Assembly (NCBI RefSeq): GCF_003002925.1 | Contig: NZ_PVTK01000001.1 | Span: 958,791 to 1,022,790, forward strand | Direction of reading: 5' to 3' | Origin: Vreelandella songnenensis | Lineage (GTDB): Bacteria; Pseudomonadota; Gammaproteobacteria; Pseudomonadales; Halomonadaceae | DNA length: 64,000 bases | Shown here: positions 19,440 through 28,542 of the stretch, piece by piece | Numbering within the stretch: position 1 is the stretch's first letter | How the letters are laid out: every line of letters begins with the position of its first letter | Notes under the pieces: generated by a model | What the model was told of the DNA's origin: nothing | The model's database searches: none | Seen by the model: only the letters and a program-made list of their open reading frames with translations | Made by a program: the position numbers and the translations under genes

Positions 19440-19859
19440 ATGAACGACTTTACGCTGGACCCACGTCTGGAGAGTGACACCTTTCCCCTGGCAGACCTGC
19501 CGCTGTGCCGGGTGCTGCTGATGAACGACTCACGCTATCCGTGGGCCATTCTGGTGCCGCGCCATGACGGTATCAGCGAAGTATTCGAGCTTTCCGACAC
19601 AGATCAGGCAACGCTATGGCGAGAAGCCACCCAGCTTGGCAACGTGATGAAGACCCTGTTTGAAGGCGACAAGCTCAATATTGCCACGCTTGGCAATGTC
19701 GTCAGCCAACTGCATGTCCACGTGGTGGTACGCCATCGCACTGACGCTACCTGGCCTGCCCCGGTATGGGGGAATGGCAGCCCAGAACCTTACGCCCTTG
19801 AACCGCTGGCCAGCCTGCGTGACCAGCTGATCGCCCATATTGATCGTCTGAACGTCTAG
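19440..19859 (+). CDS. HIT-like domain protein
   Basis: 139 residues from ATG 19440 with GGAG upstream. The nucleotide-binding core 'PWAILVPRHDGISEVFELS' and the histidine region 'QLHVHVVVRHRTDATWPAPV' fit a proteobacterial HIT-like family. The canonical HxHxH triad is H-V-H-V-V here, so the third histidine is valine, as is usual for this subfamily. Nucleotide hydrolase or transferase activity is plausible but not proven. It is convergent with the NicO gene, sharing a four-base CTAG stop overlap. Confidence 0.85.
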   Translation: MNDFTLDPRLESDTFPLADLPLCRVLLMNDSRYPWAILVPRHDGISEVFELSDTDQATLWREATQLGNVMKTLFEGDKLNIATLGNVVSQLHVHVVVRHRTDATWPAPVWGNGSPEPYALEPLASLRDQLIAHIDRLNV

Positions 19860-20884
19860 CGCAGCAGGGGGCTCGCCTGCCGGGCAGGCGGTTCACCCAG
19901 CAGTGGCGTACCGGCAGGCTGGCTCACGCTTGCCATGGCAAGCGTGAGCCCGAGCACGATAATCAGCGCGCCGCCGGCCAATGCTGCCCATCCCGCTACT
20001 TTCTGAATGGCCTCGGAGGCGTGCTGCTGTTTGGCCAGGCGCCGTGTGGCCCAGCGGCGGGCAAACACGCTGGCAAGCGCCAGGGCCGACACCGTGATAC
20101 CGGTCCCCAGCGACATCGCGATAACCGACAGCACCCCCACATAAAACTGTCCCAGCAGACTGGCGGCCCCGAGCAGCAGTACCGCGCCGCTACAGGGGCG
20201 CATGCCGATGGCCAACACCGTCATGAGGGCCGTGCGCCAGTCCAGCGCCTGCTGGGGTTCGATATGATGGGCCCCACCGCAGCAGTGGTGGTCGTGGCCG
20301 GGCAAATGGGCATGGCGCTGGACAGCGCCAGTCGTGTGACTATGCGCCACGGGCGTGAACATCAGCGGCCGATACGCGCGGCGCAGCTGCTTGTAGGCGC
20401 GCAGACAAAGCCACACGCCCAAAAGCGTCACCAGCAGGAAACTGGCCTGCTCCACCCACACAACGCTGCCCATGGCCTGGCGGGTCAACCACCCCAGGCC
20501 GTGGACCAGAATGGCCACCATCACGATAGCGGTGACGCCTTGAAGCAGCGATGCGGCAAATGAGAGCCCCAGCGCCCGCCGGGTAGCGCCACCGTGAGAG
20601 GCGAGATAGGTCGCCAGTACCGCCTTGCCGTGGCCGGGGCCGGCGGCGTGAAAGACGCCATAGCCAAAGCTTACGCTCAACAGCACCCACCAGGTGGCAC
20701 GGGTAGGCTCGCGGGCAAGCTCGGTAATTGCCAGGGTCAGCGCCCGGTGCAGCTCCCGCTGCCAGGCAAGCAGCTGGTAGCTTGCGCCTTGCAGGCTACC
20801 CTGGAGCAGGAAAAACATGGCGATGGCGACAAGGGCCAAGAGCCCGGCCACCATCAGTGGTTTACGGTTAACGGGAGAGTGCAT
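19856..20884 (-). CDS. NicO-family nickel/cobalt-type membrane transporter
   Basis: 342 residues with about seven helices. The family signatures 'SFGYGVFHAAGPGHGKAVLA' (HAxGPGHGK) and 'AIGMRPCSGAVLLLG' (RPCxGA) are present. A histidine-rich cytosolic/periplasmic loop, 'HAHLPGHDHHCCGGAHH', lies between them and probably binds metal. Members export or import nickel/cobalt or transport zinc with DUF1007 partners. It is the last gene of a four-gene minus-strand run after DUF1007 and two lipoproteins. Confidence 0.92.
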   Translation of the reverse strand: MHSPVNRKPLMVAGLLALVAIAMFFLLQGSLQGASYQLLAWQRELHRALTLAITELAREPTRATWWVLLSVSFGYGVFHAAGPGHGKAVLATYLASHGGATRRALGLSFAASLLQGVTAIVMVAILVHGLGWLTRQAMGSVVWVEQASFLLVTLLGVWLCLRAYKQLRRAYRPLMFTPVAHSHTTGAVQRHAHLPGHDHHCCGGAHHIEPQQALDWRTALMTVLAIGMRPCSGAVLLLGAASLLGQFYVGVLSVIAMSLGTGITVSALALASVFARRWATRRLAKQQHASEAIQKVAGWAALAGGALIIVLGLTLAMASVSQPAGTPLLGEPPARQASPLLR

Positions 20885-20920
20885 GACGCGCGGTACCTGT
20901 GTTCATCGGTGATCGATCGA

Positions 20921-21610
20921 CTAGCGGCAGTCGATGTGCCCGGTTTCGGCAAAGTGGCGGCCAAGCCCCGGCTCACCCTCCTCGTCCACATCCAGCAGTG
21001 CGGCCTGCATGACCAGCTCCGGGTCCGGGTCGGCGCCCAGAATGCTCAGCTCGCACACCGGTTCGCCATGCAGCACCAGGGCATTCGGGTCGGGCTGGTT
21101 ACCTTCGGCGTCATGCACCATCTCGATATAATAGGTCGGATCGAATATCTGATAGTCGAGGGTATGCCCGGCCAGCGGCTGCGGCGTTTCCAGGGGCAGA
21201 ATAAACGTGAATGCAAGCCGCCCGTCCTTTTCCATGGCCGTATACTCGCTGACCTCGCCAAGCGCCAGCGGCTCACCGTCCAGGCGTATATCGGTAAAGT
21301 AGTGCTGCGCGGCCAGATTATTGCGTATCTCGAGGCCGAGCTGATCAAGCCCTTCGTCCAGGCTTGCGCCGTCTACCTGCGTAAGCTCTTCAAACACCAC
21401 CAGGCTGTAGAACGGGTCCATGCGCCAGGTCTGATGAAGCCCGCGCATTACCCCTTCATCGTCGGTCATCACCCGGATGCTGAAATCGATCCATCCATGG
21501 GGGTGTGCCGCTGCCAGGGGGCTCAGCATCAGGCTGATGATGCCCATTCCCAGCGCCCAGCGCCGGGTAGCTAACCTACGCTTCATGTTCTGATGATGCC
21601 TCTGTTTCAT
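20921..21610 (-). CDS. DUF1007-family periplasmic protein, metal transport partner
   Basis: About 229 residues from ATG 21610 (nine bases after the preceding stop); ATG 21586 is an alternative that gives a compact signal peptide. After the signal peptide ending 'LAAAHPHGWIDF', the mature protein begins with the conserved HPHxW motif expected to bind metal. The middle region 'FDPTYYIEM' also matches the family. DUF1007 proteins are regularly encoded next to NicO-type permeases, and a substrate-binding or delivery role is generally assumed. It sits 36 bases before the NicO gene. Confidence 0.88.
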   Translation of the reverse strand: MKQRHHQNMKRRLATRRWALGMGIISLMLSPLAAAHPHGWIDFSIRVMTDDEGVMRGLHQTWRMDPFYSLVVFEELTQVDGASLDEGLDQLGLEIRNNLAAQHYFTDIRLDGEPLALGEVSEYTAMEKDGRLAFTFILPLETPQPLAGHTLDYQIFDPTYYIEMVHDAEGNQPDPNALVLHGEPVCELSILGADPDPELVMQAALLDVDEEGEPGLGRHFAETGHIDCR

Positions 21611-21618
21611 GCGTTGCT

Positions 21619-21996
21619 TCACGGTGCCAATCCCAACTTTGCCTCTAAACTGACGAGCCACGGGTCCAGCAGATAGGGCGGCAGCGGCTGCGAGCCGCGC
21701 CAGGCCGTAACGCTTACCTGACTGCCGCGACCAGCTTCGCTGACCTGTAGCTGCACGCGATACTCGGGCCAGCGCGCCAGCGCCGCTTCTGCCCGCCCCA
21801 GCGCCAGATCGGCGTGACGGATCACGTAGCCCTGCTCCATCATCAGCTCGACGGCGCTGCGAAACGTGGTGTCTACCGGCGCGGTATACACAAGCTCACG
21901 CGGGGCTGAAGGCGACGTGGTTGCACAGCCGGACACCAGCACAATGAGCGCACCGATGCCGGCCCATTTGATCAAGCTCACGGGTGAATACCTCAT
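21619..21996 (-). CDS. Lipoprotein, unknown function
   Basis: 125 residues with lipobox 'VLVSGC' at Cys24. The mature domain is about 100 residues and contains 'FRSAVELMMEQGYVIRHADLALG'-type sequence (shown only in part here: 'AVELMMEQGY' then 'DLALG'), followed by a beta-strand pair ending 'SQVSVTAWRG'. The same E-x-G-aromatic...D-x-x-LG pattern occurs in the upstream lipoprotein, so the two are probably distant duplicates. Its start overlaps the previous stop (ATGA). No named family recognised. Confidence 0.7.
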   Translation of the reverse strand: MRYSPVSLIKWAGIGALIVLVSGCATTSPSAPRELVYTAPVDTTFRSAVELMMEQGYVIRHADLALGRAEAALARWPEYRVQLQVSEAGRGSQVSVTAWRGSQPLPPYLLDPWLVSLEAKLGLAP

Positions 21997-22550
21997 AGCG
22001 ACCTTCCTGAAGGCATGCCGCCCGGCTTGAGCGCTGACTCGAAGCGCTGGCAGAAATCGTGACTGCTGGCGCTGTAGGATTCGCGCATGTCACCCTGAGT
22101 GTCGTAGCGGCGCAGATCGCGGGAAATACGCACATCGTCGTCGCCGACCAGCACCGACACCCGCTCGACTTCGACAGGCTGCTGATTGAGCCCGCCGCCG
22201 AAACCAAGCCCGATGCCGGCACCAGCGCCTCGCCCGATACCGAATCCGCCAAAGACGCGCATGCCGCGGCCATAGCCGTAGGCGTTATCATACGGGTCGT
22301 AGTAGCCGTGCAGCGCCTCTTGCCGACTGGCGCTGATCAGCCCCAGCGACGTATCGGTGGAGTCCAGCTCGAAGCCCCATTCGGTAAGCACCGCCACGCT
22401 CTGGCGCAGCACCGCTTGAGTATCGGCGCCACCGATGGAGAAGTAGCACGCGGCGGCCGGGGCGGGTTCTGCCTGGGGCAAGCGGTCCGGCGTGGCCTGA
22501 CAGCCAGCCAGTGCCAGCAGGCAGGTCAACGTAACAGGTATTGGCTTCAT
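21993..22550 (-). CDS. Lipoprotein with Gly-rich insertion, unknown function
   Basis: 185 residues from ATG 22550 with AGGA upstream; the longer frame starts without a site. Lipobox 'LLALAGC'. The domain contains 'VAVLTEWGFELDSTDTSLG', which parallels the downstream lipoprotein. It is then interrupted by a Tyr/Gly-rich stretch of about 45 residues ('GYGRGMRVFGGFGIGRG') resembling a glycine zipper, before a beta-rich end. It heads the four-gene run with DUF1007 and NicO. Function unknown; context suggests metal handling in the envelope. Confidence 0.7.
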   Translation of the reverse strand: MKPIPVTLTCLLALAGCQATPDRLPQAEPAPAAACYFSIGGADTQAVLRQSVAVLTEWGFELDSTDTSLGLISASRQEALHGYYDPYDNAYGYGRGMRVFGGFGIGRGAGAGIGLGFGGGLNQQPVEVERVSVLVGDDDVRISRDLRRYDTQGDMRESYSASSHDFCQRFESALKPGGMPSGRSL

Positions 22551-22656
22551 GTTGGATCCTCTAGCGGTCGTCACGGCTGGTTTGCCACCAAGCGGCGCGT
22601 TAAGCTCGCCCTATTATCACGATAGATCACAGACCATAATCCACGGAGGTCGTGCG

Positions 22657-23796
22657 ATGAATATCCTGCTTTGCCCCGACAGTTTCAAAGACGCCCTGAG
22701 CGCCGAACAGGCCGCCCAGGCGATGGCTCAAGGTGTGCTCAGTGCCGCGCCTCACGCGCAGACCCACTGCTGCCCGCTGGCCGACGGCGGGGAAGGCAGC
22801 CTGGACGCCCTGATTGCGGCTACCGGTGCCAAGCGCTGTCAGGTAACGGTGCAGGATGCACTTGGCCGCCCCCGCCAGGCGGCCTGGGGCTGGCTTGCCG
22901 AACAGCGTACCGCGTTTATCGAGCTGGCAGAAGCCAGCGGCCTGCAACACTTGAACGCCCAGGAGCGCGACGCTTTGCACACCTCGACCTTCGGGGTAGG
23001 CGAGCTGTTTCTGGCCGCGCTGGATCAGGGCGCGGAAAAGGCTCTATTGCTGCTGGGCGGTAGCGCCACCAACGATGGCGGGGCCGGCATGCTTCAGGCG
23101 CTGGGCGCGCGCCTGCTCGATGGCGAAGGCCAGCCGCTGCCTCCGGGCGGCGCGGCGCTGGCCACGCTTGAAACTCTGGAGCTTTCCGGTCTTGACCCGC
23201 GTCTGGCCACGCTTAGCGTGGAAGCCGCGGTGGATGTGGATAACCCGCTCTTGGGCGAGCGTGGCGCCAGCGCCGTATTTGGCCCGCAAAAAGGCGCCTC
23301 GCCGGAGCAGGTGGCAGCGCTTGATGAAGCGCTTGACCGGTGGGCGCAGGTCAGTGCGCAGATCCTGGGCGAAGATTACCGTGACCTGCCCGGCGCAGGC
23401 GCTGCGGGTGGTATGGGTTTTGCTGCACGAGCCTTTCTCGGCGCCACGCTCAAGCCCGGCATTGACATGATCATGCAGCAGGCCAATATGCCCGCGCTTT
23501 TGGCCAGCGCCGACCTGGTGATGACCGGTGAAGGCCGCCTGGATGGGCAAAGCCTCTCCGGCAAGACCCCCATTGGCATTGCCCGGGCCGCCAAGCGCCT
23601 GGGCAAGCCGGTGATTGTGCTTGCCGGCAGCCTGGGCGAAGGCTGGCAGGCCTGCCTGGATGAAGGCGTCACGGCCGCCTTCGCCCTGGCCGATGGCCCG
23701 ATGACTCTGGAAGAAGCACTACCGCGAACCGCCGAACTGCTCAGCGCGCGCTCGGAAAGTATCACCCGGGTGTGGATAAACCCGATGACCCCTTGA
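22657..23796 (+). CDS. glxK: Glycerate 2-kinase (GlxK/GarK family)
   Basis: 379 residues from ATG 22657 with GGAGGT seven bases upstream. The N-terminus 'ILLCPDSFKDALSAEQAAQA' and later 'LLLGGSATNDGGAGMLQALG' and 'VMTGEGRLDGQSLSGKTPIG' are signatures of the glycerate kinase type 1 family. It phosphorylates D-glycerate to 2-phosphoglycerate, feeding glyoxylate- or glucarate-derived carbon into glycolysis. It is divergent from the lipoprotein operon and appears monocistronic. Confidence 0.95.
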   Translation: MNILLCPDSFKDALSAEQAAQAMAQGVLSAAPHAQTHCCPLADGGEGSLDALIAATGAKRCQVTVQDALGRPRQAAWGWLAEQRTAFIELAEASGLQHLNAQERDALHTSTFGVGELFLAALDQGAEKALLLLGGSATNDGGAGMLQALGARLLDGEGQPLPPGGAALATLETLELSGLDPRLATLSVEAAVDVDNPLLGERGASAVFGPQKGASPEQVAALDEALDRWAQVSAQILGEDYRDLPGAGAAGGMGFAARAFLGATLKPGIDMIMQQANMPALLASADLVMTGEGRLDGQSLSGKTPIGIARAAKRLGKPVIVLAGSLGEGWQACLDEGVTAAFALADGPMTLEEALPRTAELLSARSESITRVWINPMTP

Positions 23797-23892
23797 AAAA
23801 CTCGGCCCGTGCCAGCATTACTGATGAAAGGACATAGCGTCATCAGGTGTGAAAGCCATGCCACCACGCTGATGCCACCAAGCTATGGGCAC

Positions 23893-23919
23893 GATGTAGA
23901 AAACCTGTTTTTCAACATC
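23893..23919. other. Interrupted palindrome upstream of dps
   Basis: Arms GATGT-A-GAAAA and TTTTC-A-ACATC with loop CCTGT, giving ten paired positions with one A-A mismatch. It lies about 70 bases before the dps start and 97 bases after the glycerate kinase stop. It could be a regulator site for dps or a weak hairpin; no T-run follows. Confidence 0.3.
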
Positions 23920-23986
23920 ACTACGACGTTTTATGCTGATCAAACGATTTGATAGCCGTTTTTCGGCTGCAACAGGGAGAGACGAC

Positions 23987-24463
23987 ATGACCGATACCAA
24001 CAGCATTGGCCTACATGAAAGCAGCGCCAGCCAGCTGGCCGAGAAACTGAACCACCTGCTGGCCAACTATCAGATCTTTTACATGAACGTGCGCGGCTAC
24101 CACTGGAACGTCAAGGGTAGCGACTTCTTCGAGCTGCACGTCAAGTTCGAAGAGTTCTATACCGACCTGCTGACCAAGGTAGACGAAGTCGCCGAGCGTA
24201 TTCTGACCCTGGGCCACAAGCCGGTTCACGCCTACAGCGACTATGCCAAGCTTTCCCACATTCAGGAAGACAAGGACGTTCACGATGGCAAGGCCTGCGT
24301 CAACGGTGTGGTAAAAGGCTATCAGACCCTGATCGAGCTTCAGCGCGAAGTGCTCTCTCTGGCCTCCGATGCCGACGATGAAGGCACCGCTTCCATGGCC
24401 AGCGACTATATTCGCGACCAGGAAAAGACCATCTGGATGCTTAACGCCTATCTCGGCAAGTAA
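23987..24463 (+). CDS. dps: Dps-family DNA-protecting ferroxidase
   Basis: 158 residues from ATG 23987 after an AGGGAGAG site. The ferroxidase elements are visible: His in 'GYHWNVKGSDFFELH' and the following His, and the 'FEEFYTDLLTKVDEVAERI' helix with Asp/Glu ligands. Dps forms a 12-mer that oxidises Fe(II) with peroxide and stores iron, protecting DNA in stationary phase or oxidative stress. The N-terminus is short and only mildly charged, so DNA binding is not certain. It ends just before a strong terminator. Confidence 0.95.
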   Translation: MTDTNSIGLHESSASQLAEKLNHLLANYQIFYMNVRGYHWNVKGSDFFELHVKFEEFYTDLLTKVDEVAERILTLGHKPVHAYSDYAKLSHIQEDKDVHDGKACVNGVVKGYQTLIELQREVLSLASDADDEGTASMASDYIRDQEKTIWMLNAYLGK

Positions 24464-24488
24464 AACGCACGCAGCTTGCCCAGCAAAA

Positions 24489-24514
24489 CGGCACCTTCAA
24501 GGTGCCGTTTTTTT
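24489..24514 (+). terminator. Intrinsic terminator after dps
   Basis: Stem CGGCACC / GGTGCCG with loop TTCAA, followed directly by seven T. It is 26 bases after the dps stop. Confidence 0.92.
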
Positions 24515-24525
24515 ATGCCTGCTAT

Positions 24526-25992
24526 CTAGGATTTCTGAGCCAGATCTTCCATCAGCGCGTGCAGCATGCGCCAGAACTCATCGACGGAATCAAGCTCGAC
24601 ACGCTCGTCTGGTGAGTGGGCGCCGCGAATCAGCGGGCCAAACGAGATCATGTCCAGGTGCGGGTATTTGCTGCCCAGAATGCCGCACTCAAGGCCTGCG
24701 TGAATCACCTTGACCGCCGGCTCCTTGCCGAACAGCGCCGCATGGCGCTTGTTGAAGGTGGCAAGCAGCGCACTGCCCGGATTGGGCGCCCAGCCTGGGT
24801 AGCCATTCTCCACGCGTACCCGGGCGCCGATAAGCCCGAACAGCGCCTGAAAACGATCCGCCATGGCCGTTGCCGCCGTATCGTGCAGCGAGCGTACCAG
24901 CGCACACAGATGTAAACGCCCGGCTTCGAGGCTCAATACGCCCAGGTTGTTGGAGGTTTCCACTACACCGGGCACGTCGGCGCTCATGCGCTCGACCCCG
25001 CAAGGGGCGGCGTGCAGCGCGGCAACCAGCATGGCGCTCGCGTCCAGGGTCAGCGGCTCTGCCTGAGTGCTGCCCGTTGACCGCGCGGCACTCAGCGCCA
25101 GGCCGCTGTCGCCGCTGCCCAGCTCGGCGCGCAGCGTGGCTTCAAGATCACCCAGCGCCTTCAGAGCAGCGTCCACTTCGTCACTGGGCAGGGCGACCTG
25201 GGCAAACGCTTCCCGGGGGATGGCGTTACGCAGCGTACCGCCCTGATAGCTCACCAGGCGCGCGTCAAAGCCTTCCAGAGTGCGCAGCGCACGTACCAGC
25301 AGGCGGTTGGCGTTACCCAGCGGCTGATGGATATCCATGCCCGAGTGCCCGCCCTTGAGGCCGGTGAGGGCCAGGTCGAGAAGCTGCTCATCGTCGCGCA
25401 GCGCGGCGCTGGGCAGCTGGGCATCCACCACCACGTCAGCGCCGCCCGCACAGCCGATATACACCTCGCCACGGTCTTCACTGTCCAGGTTGAGCAGCAG
25501 CGAGCCCTTGAGCCAGTTCTCGGCCAGGTTCAGCGCGCCGCCCATGGAGGTTTCTTCCTCAAGGGTGAACAGCGCTTCCAGCGGCCCGTGGGTCAGGCTG
25601 GGGTCTTCCAGCACGGCGAGAATGGCCGCCACCCCCATGCCGTTGTCGGCCCCGAGCGTGGTGCCGTCGGCGTGCAGCCAGCCGTCGGCTACGTAGGTGC
25701 TGATCGGGTCGCGGGAGAAGTCGTGGGCGTGGCCGGCGTTGGCCTGGGCCACCATGTCCAGATGGCCCTGGAGAATGACGCCGGGGGCCTGCTCGCAGCC
25801 GGGTGTGGCCGGCTTGCAGATACGCAGGTTGCCGAAGCTGTCGCGGTCGTGGGCCAGGCCCTGGTCATCGGCCCAGGCTTCGAGAATCGCGACCAGCGCC
25901 GCCTCTTCGCCCGAGGGGCGCGGCGTATTACACAGCGTGCGAAAGTGGCGCCAAACGATGGATGGCGTCAGCGCGTCCAGGTGTGCGTTCAT
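24526..25992 (-). CDS. pepD: Aminoacyl-histidine dipeptidase (PepD, M20C)
   Basis: 488 residues, the expected length. Metal-binding motifs of M20 peptidases: 'ILQGHLDMVAQ' (H-x-D), 'LGADNGMGVAA', the catalytic 'TLEEETSMGG' and 'LNLDSEDRGEVYIG'. The C-terminal 'VIHAGLECGILGSKYPHLDM' closes the active site. It cleaves Xaa-His and other dipeptides in the cytoplasm with zinc. It lies downstream of tmcA on the same strand, 32 bases away. Confidence 0.95.
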   Translation of the reverse strand: MNAHLDALTPSIVWRHFRTLCNTPRPSGEEAALVAILEAWADDQGLAHDRDSFGNLRICKPATPGCEQAPGVILQGHLDMVAQANAGHAHDFSRDPISTYVADGWLHADGTTLGADNGMGVAAILAVLEDPSLTHGPLEALFTLEEETSMGGALNLAENWLKGSLLLNLDSEDRGEVYIGCAGGADVVVDAQLPSAALRDDEQLLDLALTGLKGGHSGMDIHQPLGNANRLLVRALRTLEGFDARLVSYQGGTLRNAIPREAFAQVALPSDEVDAALKALGDLEATLRAELGSGDSGLALSAARSTGSTQAEPLTLDASAMLVAALHAAPCGVERMSADVPGVVETSNNLGVLSLEAGRLHLCALVRSLHDTAATAMADRFQALFGLIGARVRVENGYPGWAPNPGSALLATFNKRHAALFGKEPAVKVIHAGLECGILGSKYPHLDMISFGPLIRGAHSPDERVELDSVDEFWRMLHALMEDLAQKS

Positions 25993-26024
25993 AAAAACTC
26001 TTCATTATCCAAAGTCGCCCCACT

Positions 26025-28187
26025 TTACCCCTCCACGCGGCGAGGGAAAAGCATGCCGTGTGCAGCGACCCTTTCAACTGCCTGACGCAGTGCCCGCACG
26101 GCCTCGGCGTGGGCAGCGGCCAAGGGGCGATTCTGGTAGGCCCACCCCGCCAGCTGCTGATGCTCGATAGAGGCCGCCTGCGCGGCGCCGGTTTCCCGCG
26201 CGAGCGCCTGAAGTGCCGGGCGCGCCAGCGCCGGGTCGCGCCGCCCGTAGGCCACATCGCTCACCGCCTGGCACTCTTCGGCGCTCAGCGGCTGGCGGGG
26301 TAGCGCCTGGAGCAGCAGCGATACTACATCCGCTGGCAGGCCGGAAAGCTCGAAGGCCAGAAGCCCGGGCAGCGCTGCGGCAAACGCAGCGCTCAAGGCG
26401 CTCAGCACGGCGTCGCCTTCATCGTTCAGCGATTTGGCCACCATCACCGCAAACTCGCCCGTGGCGGTTTCGCGGGTCACCCCCAGACGCACGGGCTGAA
26501 ACCCCTGAGCAAACCAGAACCGCAGCAGAGCGGCTTCGGCGCCGAAGGTCGCGCCATACAGCGCAACGCCCTGGCGCGCGGCGGCCCGGCTGTCATCGTC
26601 GATCAGCTGCTGAGCCAGGCCTTCGCGACGGCGTTCAGGGTGAGTGGCAATACGCACCACGCGCTTCCAGCGGGCGCGAAGCGCGGCCCGGCTGCCCACG
26701 TGCGCCGCCAGCGACTGGGCCAGCAAGTGCCCCTGAGGGCGGCGTTCGCCCAGCGCCACCTGCTCGGCAAGCGCTGGTGCAAAGCCGCCCTCCTCCCGCG
26801 TGACCAGTACGGCCTGGGGGGCGCAGGACCTGCCCATCACGCGTAGCGTGGTGCCCGGCCCATCCAGCAGCTGGCGTAAATCGCTGGGCGAGGTGCGATA
26901 GTGCGACTGCACCAGCAGACCGAACATGGCTTGCAGGGCCTCTTCATCCAGGGCCAGCGCGTCGCGCTCGATCACCTGCGATGCTACCGGCGGCTTCTGG
27001 CGTTCAGCATCAGGCAACGGCGCCTTGAGCAGCAGCAGCTGGTTCACCGCGGCTTCAAGCGGGTCACCCGCCCCCCAGCGGATGGGTGCGTTCAAGGTCA
27101 ACGCTTTCCACTGCGGCGTCAGCCGGTCGAGCGCGCAACGAAAACGCAGCGCAAAGCCACGCCCGGAGCCTTCGTAGCCATCCACGGTGGTGGCAAACGC
27201 GATGCGCGGAAAGGCAGCAAGCCACTGCCCGAGAAGCGCCGCCGGAATGGCCGCTGCCTCATCGACCATCAGGTAGCGGCCATCGCCGCCCTGCCGCCCG
27301 GCCTCGACCTCCTGGGTCAGCACGTCCGGTGGCAGAAAACAGAGCTCGGCGCCGTTTTTCAGTTGAAAGCGGTTCGGGGTCAAACGCTTGCCATCAGGGC
27401 ACAGCGCTGCCAGCCGCTCGAACAGGCTTTCTACCGCGCCCAGCCTGGGCGCGGTGGTCACCAGCGACATGCCGTCTTGCATCAGCCGCGCGCAGGCAAT
27501 GCCCAGCGCGGCGCTCTTACCCCGGCCGCGGTCGGCGGTGATCACCAACGGGCGGCGGCGCTTCAGGCGCACCAGTTGGGCCACACAGGCGGTCTGATCC
27601 GCCGTGCGGCAGGCCATGTCATCCATTGCGCCTGCGGCTTGCAAGCCCGCCGCCAGGCGGGGAAGCGCGGGCAACGCCTGGGCCTGCCACGTCACCACAT
27701 CCTTGCGGCCACCCAATAGATGCGCCAGACGGGCCAGATAGCGGGCACTCAGCTGCTGCCATGGCCAGGGGTGATCGGCAAGACGGGCGTAGTCCGGGTC
27801 TGGCCGGGCGCCCCAGTCCGCTTGCGTGATGAGCACCAGCAGGCCACCGCCGGTCAGCGTGCCCGCCAGCGCCCCCAAGGCTTCCGGGTCGAAACCTGCA
27901 CGGCCGCTGGCGTCGAACACTACCAGTTGATGCTCGGCCCCCAGGCGCGTGCGCGCCTTGCGCGGCGTTATAAAGCTCAAATCCGTCGGCGCGTCCTCCT
28001 CATGGGCAACCCACAGCGGCGCCTGCCAACTAGCGGCATGCCATAGCTGCTGGGCACGGGCGCGGCACTCTGCGGGATCGCCTGCAAGCCAGACCAGCTG
28101 GCGCCAGCGGCGGCGGCGAAGACGTCCAGCATGTGCCAGCAGCGCCTTGATGGCGCGCGCATCGCTGCTTAACGCTTTCGTCAACAT
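26025..28187 (-). CDS. tmcA: tRNA(Met) cytidine acetyltransferase
   Basis: 720 residues. The order is an N-terminal DUF1726-like domain, then an RNA-helicase-like ATPase with P-loop 'ITADRGRGKSAALG' and the D-E box 'LMVDEAAAIPAALLG', then a GNAT acetyltransferase region with 'THPERRREGLAQQL', then the tail. TmcA makes N4-acetylcytidine at the wobble position of elongator tRNA-Met, using acetyl-CoA and ATP. The ribosome site upstream of ATG 28187 is poor, so a non-ATG start slightly upstream cannot be excluded. Confidence 0.94.
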   Translation of the reverse strand: MLTKALSSDARAIKALLAHAGRLRRRRWRQLVWLAGDPAECRARAQQLWHAASWQAPLWVAHEEDAPTDLSFITPRKARTRLGAEHQLVVFDASGRAGFDPEALGALAGTLTGGGLLVLITQADWGARPDPDYARLADHPWPWQQLSARYLARLAHLLGGRKDVVTWQAQALPALPRLAAGLQAAGAMDDMACRTADQTACVAQLVRLKRRRPLVITADRGRGKSAALGIACARLMQDGMSLVTTAPRLGAVESLFERLAALCPDGKRLTPNRFQLKNGAELCFLPPDVLTQEVEAGRQGGDGRYLMVDEAAAIPAALLGQWLAAFPRIAFATTVDGYEGSGRGFALRFRCALDRLTPQWKALTLNAPIRWGAGDPLEAAVNQLLLLKAPLPDAERQKPPVASQVIERDALALDEEALQAMFGLLVQSHYRTSPSDLRQLLDGPGTTLRVMGRSCAPQAVLVTREEGGFAPALAEQVALGERRPQGHLLAQSLAAHVGSRAALRARWKRVVRIATHPERRREGLAQQLIDDDSRAAARQGVALYGATFGAEAALLRFWFAQGFQPVRLGVTRETATGEFAVMVAKSLNDEGDAVLSALSAAFAAALPGLLAFELSGLPADVVSLLLQALPRQPLSAEECQAVSDVAYGRRDPALARPALQALARETGAAQAASIEHQQLAGWAYQNRPLAAAHAEAVRALRQAVERVAAHGMLFPRRVEG

Positions 28188-28542
28188 GGGCCAGAGTCGG
28201 GCTGGGGTAGCGCAGGCATAAAGCTCCTGATGGCGGTCAATTGATTAACACTTTGGTGGAACAAAACGGTTTGATTGAACACTCTGACGCCTGTAGGCCG
28301 CCCTCTCAACTTCCACCAAACAAAAGCAACTACTTGGTTTATCTGAAAATAAGTCACAGCACTTGATTTACGCGCCGCCATGTTACCCATTTTGCGGCTA
28401 TTGCGTTGCCGCCGGGTGAGTGTGCTAGCTTAGCCTTGCGGCCTGCCACTAACGCGCTTACGTAAACGTTAGCTTGCGGCCTCTTTCCTGCATTGCGGTA
28501 ACAACCACTAATAATGCCTTATGCCAACCAGGAAAAACCATC
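28188..28542. other. Intergenic region tmcA / TRAP operon
   Basis: 355 bases without a supported gene, divergent promoters on both sides. The part from 28240 to 28380 is relatively AT-rich. It holds the repeats near 28436-28482 described separately. No further structure seen. Confidence 0.6.
28436..28482. promoter_or_regulatory. Possible operator for the TRAP operon
   Basis: Direct repeat TTGCGGCCT at 28436-28444 and 28474-28482. Between them lies an inverted repeat CTAACG (28449-28454) / CGTTAG (28467-28472), with an internal palindrome TTACGTAA. Clustering 60-100 bases before the first TRAP gene suggests a regulator site; the regulator is unknown. Confidence 0.35.
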
